Shown piece by piece: positions 22,318-32,420 of a stretch of 64,000 nucleotides of DNA; the first letter of the stretch is position 1; each line of letters begins with the position of its first letter. The notes under the pieces were generated by a model. The model was not told the DNA's origin and did no database searches. It saw only the letters and a program-made list of their open reading frames with translations. The position numbers and the translations under genes were made by a program. The stretch is from Micrasema longulum (Eukaryota > Arthropoda > Insecta > Trichoptera > Brachycentridae), in contig JAGVSM010004972.1 of the NCBI GenBank assembly GCA_022494885.1, forward strand, positions 248,001-312,000, written 5' to 3'.

Positions 22318-22390
22318 CAATTACTAATTTATTCATTTAATACAATTACTAATTCATTAATTCGATACAATTACTAATTTATTAGAAATA
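22318..22390. repeat. Minisatellite, 25-bp unit, about 3 copies
   Basis: The units start CAATTACTAATTTATTC at 22318, CAATTACTAATTCATTA at 22343 and CAATTACTAATTTATTA at 22368. A weaker related unit lies just upstream (GTTACTAATTCATTCTC). It abuts a second array with a different period. Confidence 0.75.
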
Positions 22391-22392
22391 AT

Positions 22393-22510
22393 GAATTCGG
22401 ACTTTCATTCGAATGAATTCGGACTTTCGTTCGAATGAATTCGGTCTTTCATTCGAATAAACTCGGAGTTTCATTCAAATGAATTCGCACTCTCATTCGA
22501 ATGAATTTAC
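22393..22510. repeat. Minisatellite, 22-bp unit, about 5.3 copies
   Basis: Units start at 22393, 22415, 22437, 22459, 22481 and 22503. The consensus is GAATTCGGACTTTCATTC plus GAAT. Each unit contains the palindromes GAATTC and ATTCGAAT, and the variants are point changes. The array lies directly next to the 25-bp array. Confidence 0.9.
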
Positions 22511-23015
22511 TAATCGAATGCATTCGAATAAATCATCTCGAATTTAAACAGTAGTATGTTAAATTTTGATGAACGCATTATTCAGACGAAAGTGTAAAAT
22601 AAAAAACGCAAAAACTTAACAACAATGGTGTGATTTACTTTTTTAACATTTGCATTTTCAGAGATAGACGGGCTCACATGTATGTAGATGCATAAATATA
22701 TCTACAATACATCTGCATTCAGTGCAATCGCTCCTGTCAGTGCATTTCCAGGGATCGTGGTCGCATCATGAATGCAACTGGCACTCGATACAATTCACGA
22801 AACACGCCTCGTGATTAAGTAACTCGTAACTCGACATGCGATGTAATTCAATTAAAATTCGCACGAACTACACAAACAGGGATCGAAAAAGACAGAGATC
22901 ACGTCATATCAAAGAAAAAAATACAAAGTGACGAAAAAATTATAGATAACCATTGAATAAAATAAAGAGCCGTATCATGGTGCATTTTTATTTATTTAAA
23001 TCCCCAAAAAAAATA
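22511..23015. other. No gene
   Basis: Unique-looking sequence between the minisatellite and the MITE. The first 30 bases still carry ATTCGAAT-like words from the array. No supported feature. Confidence 0.4.
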
Positions 23016-23274
23016 TCGTCGTGGTCGTAGAACAACGACGGATTTGCGAAAACTGCGACATTTACTTTTTTTTAAATTTGATCTTGAAAAGGCTACTTAA
23101 AGGCTTTATATTCCAGTTTAAAAAAAATGTATGTGGTTATTATATAACTATCCCGAGTATAAAAGAATATACTTTTGTACTCATCAGTTAAGTGATCAAG
23201 TGTCAAAACATTTTTTAAACCGCTCTCATATAAAGCTTCAGATCACATACGTCGTTGTTCTACGATCATGACGA
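23016..23274. mobile_element. MITE family A, copy 2 (259 bp)
   Basis: The left end TCGTCGTGGTCGTAGAACAA and right end TTGTTCTACGATCATGACGA are inverted repeats of each other and match the ends at 4028-4265. The subterminal AAACCGCTCTCATATAAAGC near the right end pairs with GAGAGCGGTTT at the left of copy 1, so the two copies are in opposite orientation. The interior is AT-rich and non-coding. Confidence 0.8.
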
Positions 23275-23286
23275 TATGCATATTAG

Positions 23287-23325
23287 TGAACTTATTGCTA
23301 ACAGCAATATCTTCCAGCCAACCAA
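23287..23325 (-). repeat. LINE 3' hairpin fragment
   Basis: On the minus strand: GGTTGGCTGGAAGATATTGC, then TGTTAGCAATAAG, with a 5-bp stem TTGCT/AGCAA. The same block is at 35995-36040, with related forms at 27868-27895 and in the LINE tails at 35160 and 50558. It is a known style of lepidopteran LINE 3' end. The rest of the element is absent or decayed. Confidence 0.6.
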
Positions 23326-23602
23326 ATAAACAAATTGATTAAAAGAAGAATCGGTCAAAATTTGCAGTTAAAATGTTTATTTTTATAAATACAAATAAAT
23401 AATTAAAAATATAAACTGTATTTTAGTAGGCAGATAATGCTTGCACACAAAAATAATAAAAATACTTAGTGTAATACAAATTAGATCATGAGTAATGTGG
23501 GATCAGGTAATGAGTTTGGAAGGAAATAGGAAGAAGATCTAGGAAAAAGAAGGAATAAAAAATAAACAAAAAATAAAACGAAGGGAGGTTAAGGCTCTAA
23601 CG

Positions 23603-23622
23603 ATATATATATATATATATTA
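23603..23622. repeat. AT dinucleotide microsatellite
   Basis: About ten consecutive AT units. Confidence 0.9.
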
Positions 23623-23724
23623 TGTTTCAGGCGTTTCTTAAAAGTGGCCGAGGAAAGTTCGTAAATTTTTATTTTTTTTTGCATAATTTTACGCTGATAA
23701 AGTAATTTTTATACCGTCAACATC

Positions 23725-23845
23725 TGGGCTGGTATTACGCTTTCGCGAGCGTTAAGAACGCTTTTTTTAGAGAATATTTACGCACTAAATACGCGCCTAA
23801 AAAGCGTCCTGTACCCTCGCGAAAGCGTTCAGAATACCACCCTGA
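23725..23845. mobile_element. MITE family D, copy 1 (121 bp)
   Basis: The left end GGCTGGTATTACGCTTTCGC and right end GCGAAAGCGTTCAGAATACC then ACCCTG are inverted repeats, offset by a 4-base CTGA gap in the left arm. The centre reads TATTTACGCACTAAATACGC. Two further copies lie in tandem at 46961-47209. The element is too small to code for anything. Confidence 0.8.
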
Positions 23846-24421
23846 ATTTATCATTCTGTAAGATACCGACAAATGAGTTCTTGAGTTCTGGAATACGATG
23901 TCCCAATTTTATAGTTTGCATGAATGATGCAATATATTGAGTTTATTTATTTATTTTACAGTTTATGTAATGTAAATTTCATCACTTTCTCATTTTTTTT
24001 TTGTTATCCAGTTATTTTTTATTACTAGTGACTATTGTTCAAATCGTGTTCTTAATTACGTACGGTACAGCTATTATATTAGATTTAATGCACACATTAT
24101 TAATTACATGTGTGATGATAATGAACAACTTCACCTCAATAAATGCACGACTGTTGCACAGTGCAGTAGAATGAGATCATGCAAAAAATCATATCACTTA
24201 ATCAAAATTTCGACTGTCTGGCATAGTCACGAACCACGCCAATTTTCAAAAGCATTATATTAGTTTGATTGCGTCCTCTCCATCAACACTTAATTATTAC
24301 ACAGTAAAAAATACATCAAAATTCAAATATATTCATTTTTACAAAAACAATATAAAATATTTAAGCCGTTTTATTGGGACACCATATCATACAAGAACCC
24401 CTGAGCAGTGGTTCGACATTA
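23846..24421. other. No gene
   Basis: AT-rich sequence with no supported feature. Confidence 0.4.
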
Positions 24422-24800
24422 TTAAGATATAATAATCTCCAATAGTTTAAGTATTTGCCTCTTAAACACAGTTTCACTGATGTGAAAGATGTTTGTCTCC
24501 AGAGTGATAATGTTCAGCTGCCTGACTGCTCTTCCGATCGGCATAACCAGAGGCAGGTTGGTTCTGGAAGCCGGGAGGAAGAACAATATATGTGGACGCT
24601 GTCGGAGATAACCATCAGGAATAGAAAAATCGATACTCTCTAAAATGACCGAGTTCTCGATAAAACCTCTTTTCAGTCTGAAAAAAAGGGTCAGTGTGAA
24701 CTCATCCCCTCTAAGTTGCAAACTGTTGGTCCCAAGCATATATACCAGGAGCGTGCGGTGGTGTTTTCGATTAGGGAAACAGTCATTTGGTACTAATTAC
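24422..24800 (-). pseudogene. LINE C-terminus remnant
   Basis: The minus strand is open from about 24800 to 24422 and reads RKHHRTLLVYMLGTNSLQLR, then GFIENSVILESIDFSIPDG, LFFLPASRTNL, PIGRAVRQLN and ETNIFHISETVFKRQI. The order 'LL-y-l-ng-i-S--LL--i-f-vP', 'lf-vP-aRTnl--ssPi-R--r-lN' and 'diF--s---f' is the pattern I recall for C-termini of Jockey/CR1-like insect LINE proteins. The frame is surprisingly intact over about 120 codons, so the copy may be relatively young. Reverse-transcriptase motifs themselves are missing. Confidence 0.7.
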
Positions 24801-25588
24801 ATATATTATACATGTAACATTTGTGTTTAGTAGTAACACAGAAGTTCAAATTAAGTGCTTTGAAATAATATATAAAGCAAATTTATGCCATAATTTCAGC
24901 ATAAAAGAGTTATATTATATCATAGTTTAATATCATAATGCCATCGTGTCAACCGATTTTAATGCTAAATTTGTTATAAAACCGCCACAGTACATAGAAA
25001 ATGAACCTGGATGTGTTTGTTAGGATTGGTTCCAAAGATATTAATAATTTTTATTTGCGCATGCGCGGACTTGTAAAATTCTGTACTGACGGCCCGCCCT
25101 AAAGGAACTTAAGCACTTGCGTAGTTCCATAATCCAGAATTGGACAAAGCACGGTGTATTTTATACCAGTTCGCATAACTGCGCGGTCAAAAGGTTGAGT
25201 GTGGGGCTGTCACAGTTTTTTTGAAGTTATTGATGAATGAACATCGAACTTTTCTTAGATGGCTTAAAACAACAAACCAATAATATTTTTTTTCTTGTAG
25301 TTATTTAAAGGATTAGTGGACTTATAGCTGATTTTATTAAATAAAAAGAAAATAGATACTGATTGTTTAGAGGTCATATTTTCAGGGAAGCATTGGTTCC
25401 ATCCAATATATGGACGGACTGCGCATGCTTTATACATATATATTTGAAGCACTATGTGGTTATTTGTCATAAAATTTCAAACTACTTTTTATTTATTTAA
25501 TTACCAACCGGTCTCTGAGCTACGAGCTCACCCCCACTCCATACCTTCACAACCTCAAAATAATAGTAAATATGTGTTTTGACTATTC
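24801..25588. other. No gene
   Basis: Mixed sequence. ACCGCCACAGTACAT at about 24980 resembles an end of the inverted-repeat element at 62773, but the similarity is too short to call. A patch around 25080-25230 is less AT-rich and unassigned. Confidence 0.35.
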
Positions 25589-25826
25589 GTCGCTTCAGTT
25601 CGTTTTTGTCCGACAGACCAAACACAAATCTGCAGAAATAGAGCTTTAAGTTTTTTTTACGAAATAGGCATAAATAATGTCCACAACTTTAGACGAAATT
25701 CGTAAACAAACCCCTTTAAGTATTTTTTTCATTACAATTTTATAAATAAAGGCTTATTCAGAACTTTTGTACACTTAACTCGACTTCGTTAAAAATGGAC
25801 TGTTGGACAAAAACGAACTAAGCGAC
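25589..25826. mobile_element. MITE family E, copy 1 (238 bp)
   Basis: The left end GTCGCTTCAGTTCGTTTTTG, then TCCGACAG, and the right end GGACAAAAACGAACTAAGCG then AC are inverted repeats of about 22 bp. The interior includes CACAAATCTGCAGAAATAGA. The copy at 33407-33656 has the same order. Similarity continues for about 100 bp beyond the right end in both copies (TTTATCGTCAAATCACTT; AGTTAGCTTTTTGTAG), so the true element may be longer, with the inverted repeat internal on one side. Confidence 0.7.
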
Positions 25827-26374
25827 GATTTATCGTCAAATCACTTGGCGATTAAAGTTTTTTTTACAGAGTTAGCTTTTTGTAGTTAATGAGAAAATAT
25901 TCCAATTTCAGTTATGCAGTTTTTGTAAAGCGACGTATTGCCAATCGAAAAATAAAAGTATTCATTAATCTGTTTATCAAATTATATATTGTACCGTATA
26001 AATGTATTACTATTATTATTTAATTATTTTTTTTAATTTTAATTCTACTATCAAAATTAATTACTAAATTTAAATATAAAATTATTAAAGAAATAACTTA
26101 AAATTTTAGATACGTGATCTTAACTTTGATACATCAAATAACATATCAGTATTGTACTTCTTGACATGTATAAATTTTTACTATGTATATTAATGTATCA
26201 TAATTTTTATCAATGTATTGATTTTAGTATAGAAGAGCCCCGACTTAACACGGAATTTTCTAACATGTCGGGACATAAAAATTGTAATTGTGCTACAATA
26301 AAACTGTATATTATGTGTATTTAATAATGAAAAAAATACTTAACTTAGTCTTTATAGACTTGATTTATTACCTC

Positions 26375-26515
26375 AATAATGTATTTAGGTAGATTTTGGT
26401 AGACACTGTAAAAATTATAAAATAGGATAACATTTATTTCTAAATTATACCTTGATAAGGGAGCACGTACTGACTCCAAAACCGGTCGGTAAATAGCAAG
26501 TGGATAAAATTTTTT
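26375..26515 (+). repeat. Interspersed repeat R, terminal fragment
   Basis: AAAATAGGATAACATTTATT, TTATACCTTGATAAG and AAACCGGTCGGTAAATAGCA then AGTGG match the end of repeat R at 10600-10710 and 36760-36865. Confidence 0.55.
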
Positions 26516-26530
26516 TTTAAACTAAAAAAA

Positions 26531-26620
26531 TATGCTTCAGTGCGAGTCCAAGAACTATGAAATATTGTAGTGTAAAAACACAGTTTTAAATAAACATTTT
26601 ATATCAACCAGGAAGCATGG
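26531..26620 (-). mobile_element. SINE family C, body part (split by LINE insertion)
   Basis: GTCCAAGAACTATGAAATAT and AAAACACAGTTTTAAATAAA then TATATCAACCA match the middle of the minus-strand SINE at 54091-54350. The expected tRNA-like head does not follow directly but resumes at 27119, on the other side of the LINE. The LINE therefore landed inside this SINE. Confidence 0.7.
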
Positions 26621-26629
26621 ATATTAGAT

Positions 26630-27115
26630 ATGATGCAGTTATATATTCATAGAACCATAAAGTTTGTAAATATTAACTATTCCGCTAATTCACAAAAGGA
26701 ACTCTCATATACCACCAGGAATCAAACTAGAGGATGGGTTATGGGGTCTCCCACTAACTCTGAATTCGGGCAAAGAAATGTCAGGTTTTTGAGTCCCAAA
26801 ATAAACAATGTATTGCCCGGTCATTGTAAAATCATGACCCGGATCCAATTTAATACATTTACAAAAAATTGGTTCCTAGACTTGGGTGGAGAGAGAAGTC
26901 AGAAAAGAAATAATAAGGGTATTTAATATTGTAAAATTGAATACTAAATTCACTAGTTGGTAGTCATGTTTTGTTTATTTAGCTCCACACAAAAAAACGT
27001 CTGCCTTAAAACAGGTTGTACCTGGTTAGGCAGACTACACTCAATCCAGAGATATATATTATCATAAGAAATTAATCAGATAAATATGTGGTAATTTTGT
27101 TAATAAACAATCATT
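26630..27115 (+). pseudogene. LINE C-terminus and 3' tail with stem-loop, copy 2
   Basis: The plus frame at 26690-26890 reads ELSYTTRNQTRG, SPTNSEFGQRNVRFLSPKI, NNVLP and FNTFTKNWFLDLG. This matches the usual 'Y-TRN ... P-t-te-GqrSv-f-gPkiwN-LP ... fK--lk--l' end of CR1/L2-like LINE proteins. A 3' untranslated part follows with the hairpin at 26999-27035 (GTCTGCCTTA ... TTAGGCAGAC) and an ATTATTATT tail. A related copy is at 17735-17975 and the hairpin class is shared with 37902. It is inserted in a SINE. Confidence 0.7.
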
Positions 27116-27118
27116 ATT

Positions 27119-27190
27119 ATTAACCGTGTCGGGAATCAAATCTCTTGTATGGTAGACAAACGCGCAGATCATTACACCACGAGGCGGACA
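27119..27190 (-). mobile_element. SINE family C, tRNA-like head (other side of the split)
   Basis: On the minus strand: GCCTCGTGGTGTAATGATCT (A-box region) and GATTTGATTCCCGACACGG (B-box, one base off consensus). It matches the head at 54280-54350. Together with 26531-26620 it forms one SINE copy. TTAACCG here versus TCAACCA at 26611 looks like a diverged target duplication flanking the LINE. Confidence 0.75.
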
Positions 27191-27218
27191 AAGCATAGGA
27201 CTGATCAAAAATAATTAT

Positions 27219-27300
27219 TAAGATACGCTGCGGTTGATTTGGCAATGCAGTGCCCTATGCACCATTAGGCACGGAAAGGGAATGAAAAAAGAAAAGAAAA
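27219..27300 (+). repeat. SINE family C, 3' end fragment
   Basis: AAGATACGCTGCGGTTGATT, then GGCAATGCAGTGCCCTATGC and GGCACGGAAAGGGAATGA, is the 3' half of family C in plus orientation. A GAAAA-rich tail follows. It lies about 30 bases from the minus-strand head of another copy. Confidence 0.75.
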
Positions 27301-28079
27301 GAAAAATATAAAAATATACTGTTTTTTATTAGATTCTTTAGAAATAAATTTGTAAATCAAAAAATCTGGAGCAAAATCGATTATTAAATATATCATAGAA
27401 GTATGCTTATAAAATTTGGTATCGATCTTCAGTTTGGTTTTATATTACCTAATTTTATACAGACGATTATTATCAATCATAAATTATTCTTGTCATTAAA
27501 GTTTTGTGGTGTAAGCATTGATAAACTTTTAATTGATTATATACAAGATTTACTAGTAGGTATGTGGGTGTATTAATATAACTGTACATAATATAGAAAT
27601 ATAATACAAATACAACTACGAAATGCACTCACCTATGCCCAGCACACATAGGAATGGAAATCCATTTGAACAAATATTCTATATTCTCAATACAAATTCT
27701 GTTCATGAACTAAAACCTAATGTCACTCATTATTTTTTAGAAAAGTAATGGATTATTTATTTTAAAATATATGATTAAATTTAACTTTGTTTCCTAGAAT
27801 ACGTAATTTTTTATTTCTTAATTTTAACATGTTGGACATAATATAAATTGTTAATTGGTGGATTTATTGCCAAATGGCAACTTCTTCCAACCAACTGATG
27901 ATGATGATTCCACCAAATAAAGGTATTATTTAGTTATTAAAGTTTTTTTATTGCTCTAAAAAACTTATAATTTATTAGTTACTAATGTTGTATTATTTAA
28001 TTTTTTTAAATATTTGTATTACCTAGTTATTCCCAACTTTACTTTGTTATATTTATATTTAGAACATAAGATTTTCTCA
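27301..28079. other. AT-rich; one LINE 3' hairpin
   Basis: At 27868-27895 the minus strand reads GTTGGAAGAAGTTGCCATTT then GGCAATAAATC, the LINE 3' hairpin with stem TTGCC/GGCAA. An ATGATGATGAT stretch lies next to it. Nothing else is recognised. Confidence 0.45.
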
Positions 28080-28295
28080 TGGTCATTGTGAGCTTTCATT
28101 GAGAGATTTTAAGTTTTCTTTTTTACGTTATTCTTTATTATTTTATATTTTATGTTCACTAAATTGTTTAGTTTTAATTATTTTATTATATTTCATAATA
28201 CAACATAATTATTGTGCACTGCTGTGATTATTTCTGTAAAACATTTTTTCGTAAAAGGTTCTTTGAACCGTTGATGTATAAATAAATAAATAAAC
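28080..28295 (+). repeat. Probable LINE 3' tail with ATAA repeats
   Basis: T-rich 3' sequence ends in the small palindrome GGTTCTTTGAACC, then GTTGATGTATAAATAAATAA and AATAAAC. A hairpin followed by ATAA units is the usual end of CR1/L2-type LINEs. The coding part cannot be read. Confidence 0.45.
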
Positions 28296-29254
28296 AAATC
28301 TTTCTACAAAATACTGTTGATAAAACCAACTAGTGAATTAAAACAATAATACACATTCTTAGACGTTTCATATTTAATTAATAGCATTTAAAACTTTTCA
28401 ACTTGAGAATGTATCTTGCAAATATTTTTTTATGGTTGAAAACGTAGTCTTTTTTAAACACACTCAACTAATCCAAATAAAAAAATATGGAAAACAATTA
28501 CAATTATTATTTTATTCAAAACTTTAATTTTCGCTAGAAAGTTTATCATTGAAATAATTTTTGACGACTGAATTATTTTGTACCATAATTAAATGTGAGT
28601 ATTTTTTCTCCAATAAAATAACAATGACTATTCAAACGGAAAATAACCTTAAATAGGACATGTAATAAATGATATATTATTTATGGACTATTAATATTTT
28701 ATAACCGTTTTCAATGCCCTCTATTTGACAAGGTAACAGAATATATTGTATTATAACTGCACTTTTTGTTATCAAACATTTATCATTTCAATGAAAATTA
28801 TTTATCAGGTATATTCAGAATTACAATGAGGTCAATTTTGGTACGTTTTTTATTAAACTTTTAATCGAAGTTAAATACTTTTAATATTATCTGCAAAGCT
28901 TTACAAGTAGTATTTTATATACTGTAATAATTCATAATATTAAAACTGAATATTAAATTATGCATGCTAATCTACAACATCGTTAAATCATTTTATACTT
29001 CAAGACATGTTCGTGCTATTTTTTTAAATTATTAGGTATTTAATTCGGAAAAAAAATGCCACGTCAAAATATTTTTGCAACTTTTTTAATAATAATTTTC
29101 GTCACATGCATTTATAATTAAGCGCACACAAAGTAGAATATAATAATTTTAATAAGAAAAATAAATCAATAATAAGACAACTTTAAAAAATACACAGTAC
29201 TGTACTAAAATTAAGGTGTGGAAAGTATTGGGTGTTACCATAGGTTCTGTCAGT
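28296..29254. other. AT-rich stretch without gene
   Basis: One of the most AT-rich parts of the window; nothing supported. Confidence 0.5.
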
Positions 29255-29375
29255 TTATTTCTAAATGAAGAGAACAAGAGGACACAAAAAAAATAGTCAG
29301 CTACTCATAGCAATTTCACCGTACATGCGCAAATATCGCGAACAGCTTTATTCCCTCGATTGAATGCGAACAGAA
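29255..29375 (+). repeat. Short interspersed repeat, paired with 54575-54675
   Basis: AAATGAAGAGAACAAGAGGA and TTCCCTCGATTGAATGCGAA correspond to the reverse complement of 54575-54675 (AAATGAAGAGAACACGAAAG, TTCCTTCGATTGAACGCAAA). The spacing is similar. Class unknown. Confidence 0.4.
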
Positions 29376-29435
29376 GGTGTCGAATAATCACATTCGACTA
29401 GTTGACATTCCATTTTGAAGGGTTGAAATCAATAA

Positions 29436-29880
29436 AATAATGTTTTTTATTTTATTTTTATTATTAATAAAACATATAATACAAAAATTACATATTATAC
29501 TCCCAGGAGTTATTAGAAAGTCATTTGGGACCGTACATATGAAAAATCATTTTTTTGACAACACATAATATCATACAAATTAATACATCCGAAATAAAAA
29601 GAAAACATTATTGTATAAGAAACATAAAACACCATCTTATATATACTACATTAATAATTATCAATATCAAAAAGATTTAAGAAATATTTTTTAATTGTGA
29701 CACTTCTGGATTTTTTATTCAGTTTTTCGTGTCTTAGCTCATCAGGCAGTTTATTATATTTGGAATGGCCAATATTTTCCAAGGACCTACTGACCTATTT
29801 AACGTGAAAACAAACACAATATCTTGTAGAGCCGAAAATTTTCTTTCGAATGGGGTATAAACTTTACCATTTTGCTTTAC
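29436..29880 (-). pseudogene. LINE C-terminus and 3' tail remnant
   Basis: On the minus strand the frame ending at 29651 reads RSLENIGHSKYNKLPDELRH, then NKKSRSVTIKKYFLNLFDI. 'yNkLP-elr ... vFk--lk--l' is a standard LINE protein ending. A second frame upstream (PFERKFSALQDIVFVF) shows that a frameshift has occurred. The 3' tail runs to about 29436 and ends in AATAATAAAAATAAAATAA. A different LINE family from those at 8770 and 61446. Confidence 0.7.
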
Positions 29881-31001
29881 TTTTGGTGCTCATTTGAAAA
29901 ACAAACGAACACAACGTATGTTAACACCTTATATACCGTGCTGTCTAGTTCCGATATTAATTTAGCTAGGTTAATAAAATCTAAAGAAATTATTAATCAC
30001 CAGAAAACACAATAAGTTTATAAAAAAAACCCTTTGAAAAAGTTTGTTTAAAAAAAGATATTTGAAATTTTTCACTTGGGTATTTTCGCCACCAAGGTGA
30101 CGCCGCGTCGGCGCGGCGGCGGGAAGGTTTGAAGATTTCATTAATTTATTTTACTCATCAATTTTCAGTTACTGTGGCATAATGCATAATGAGAAGATCC
30201 ACCACAAATGGTTAATAATGACAGCCAATGATATTAAAACAGATGTCGAAGAAACACGTGGTTTAAAATAAATGTATGGAGGATGACATTATAATGTGAA
30301 TATATGTATGTATGTATGTATGTGCGCATAGAACGGCGATCATATCTGTTAGATCGATCAGCATTCCATCATGCGCACTGCGCCATTCTGAACACCAGTT
30401 TACTCTCAGTTACGGGCTGTAATAGATCAACCTGACATGAAATCGTATGCAGTTTTCTGGTGTTACGCTGTTGACACCGTGTTATAGGGACATGAAAATA
30501 AGATTCCAAGTACAGTATGTAGGAACAGTTACCAGTCGTAATAAAACATAGTACATACTTTTTCTATAGCATCAATTTACACGCACTAAATCATACTTCA
30601 AATAGCGTATACCTACAAAAATTTATGCACGAAACTATGTCAATAAATTAAAAGGTATTTTCTTTATTTTATAGCTTAAATATTTTTCTATATATTTGGT
30701 CAGTGTCCGCGTGGATTAAAAATACAGATCAGTGTGTGAAATATAACAAGAATCCTGCGGCGCTACGACAAATGATTATCGACGTGCTTAAAAACATGCT
30801 AAGCATTTGAGCGATCACAATGAACAATAATGAACATGCTTAAGTTATCGCGGTTATAAGTTAACGCATGTTTAATCTCTAAGTCAACGCTCATGTCGGT
30901 TTATTTTTTGATTTCCTCGTAAATAAATACAGTTTATTGCCGAAAAATCGGCGTTTATTATTAAAAATAATACAATATATTGCATTGCATAATATATAAA
31001 C
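29881..31001. other. No gene; GC-rich speck and TATG repeat
   Basis: At 30093-30125 there is a short, very GC-rich speck, GGTGACGCCGCGTCGGCGCG then GCGGCGGG. At 30301-30322 there is a TATG microsatellite of about five units. No gene is supported. Confidence 0.45.
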
Positions 31002-31334
31002 GGCCTTACTCATAAACTCGGCGTAAAGTTACGCCTAAGTATAGTGGTATTATTCGCATGGGAATGCCATCCTTATTCTACCACTATAATAATGATGGTA
31101 TTCCCATCCTAATTATACCACTATAATTTATAATAATAAAAATACTTAATAGTTTTATTCCACTTTTATTTATAATTTTTTATAAATGTTTTACCAGTGA
31201 CTGGGTTTTGTCGTGACCGACATCGTCAGACTGGTTGTAATTAAAATGCAGTTCCACCAAGAAATGTCAGTAGAAAAACTCAATATACCACTACACTTGA
31301 TTGTGACTTTATGCCAAGTTTATAAGTAAAGCCC
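31002..31334. mobile_element. MITE family F, long copy (about 333 bp)
   Basis: The left end GGCCTTACTCATAAACTCGG then CGTAAAG and the right end TGCCAAGTTTATAAGTAAAG then CCC are inverted repeats. The internal 31036-31125 is itself palindromic: TATAGTGGTATTATTCGC ... and TAATTATACCACTATA, with ATGGGAATGCCATCC / GGTATTCCCATCC. Relative to the short copy at 40418-40544 it carries an insertion of about 200 bp. Non-coding. Confidence 0.75.
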
Positions 31335-31409
31335 AAGGAGTTATTTAATACAAAAATGTGAAAGTTAAATTACAAACAATTACTATGGCGCCTCCTTTAT
31401 TGACACTTC

Positions 31410-31590
31410 CCATTGTATGTAAAGGATAAAACGATAGCCTCACACACGGGTGTTTCGGATTCGATTCTTGGTAAGATCACAATAATTTAATCTGAATCAT
31501 TTCACGCTTGAGTGTTCCGATGTACGAAAAATAATAATTTATTGCTGTAATAAACCGTTTGATCTGTTGTTAAACGTAATTAAAAAAATA
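31410..31590 (+). repeat. SINE family A, degenerate copy
   Basis: CGGATTCGATTCTTGGTAAG at 31456-31475 is a damaged B-box region. It is followed by ATCACAATAATTTAATCTGA and TTGAGTGTTCCGATGT, matching the order of the family A body at 7840-7890. The A-box region is barely recognisable. Confidence 0.5.
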
Positions 31591-32234
31591 AATAAACGAA
31601 AGTCTAATTAAGGTGAAATAGTTTAGTAATATGTAGTTAGGTAGATATACACCTAACTAAGGATGGCAGCATGCTGAAACTCTATTTTATACTCGGTCAA
31701 AACGAAATGACGATTATTCAACTCTTGTATAATGCTGGTACTCTTACATGGGTGCAAATTTTGGCAACTTACCAAAACTCAAAACACGAACCTTCTGAGT
31801 TTCATAATCATATGTTATTATTTAAATCTAAAAATTAATTTGTCTAAGAAAAGGTAAAGGGATAAAATACAAGTCAATCTAGAGGAGATTGACAGAAAAG
31901 TTGGGAATCTTTTCACGAAAAACCTGTCACGAAAATAAACATGGCTTTGTTATCACAAAGCATTTGATTCATTAAATAATTATAATAAAATTTAAAAACA
32001 CATTAATATTAATTACATAATGTGGAATCGTGCAAAGTATGATTAATGTTTGTGTCACTGCAATAATTATGTATTCCAAATCTTCTTTCATATGAGAGAA
32101 TTTATTTTACAACTTTTGAAACGAAAGGAAATCGGATGATGTCATGAAAATATAATCCAATAATATTGAAAACGTTTTGAGTATGTCATAACGTTTGTAG
32201 ACAAGGTTGGATTACACTTCTAAAAGAGGTACTA
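31591..32234. other. No gene
   Basis: AT-rich; nothing supported. Confidence 0.45.
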
Positions 32235-32420
32235 AGATTGAAATTTATTGCAACAGATTGGGGAAACATTTCTGACAAGGGAATATGAAAGTCATTGCAT
32301 TTACAGGGCTAATGACCTGTGGCTGGTCTATGTGGCCACTTTACACAATATGTAACATTCACCATTCTGCCTATGTTTAAACAACCACTTTTCATCAACT
32401 CTTCCTTCTATTGACATTTG
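32235..32420 (+). mobile_element. M1 foldback element, arm plus loop
   Basis: TTATTGCAACAGATTGGGGA, GGGAATATGAAAGTCATTGC, GGCTAATGACCTGTGGCTGG (one arm) and CATTCACCATTCTGCCTATG then TTTAAACAACC (loop). The second arm is missing. Open frames across this element are by-products. Confidence 0.7.

Noticed and set aside
22393..22510. CRISPR-like array
   Set aside because: Units are contiguous 22-bp repeats without unique spacers; it is a minisatellite in a eukaryotic genome.
24455..24830. Plus-strand frames of about 60 codons
   Set aside because: They are the complement of the LINE C-terminus on the minus strand, whose motifs are recognisable.
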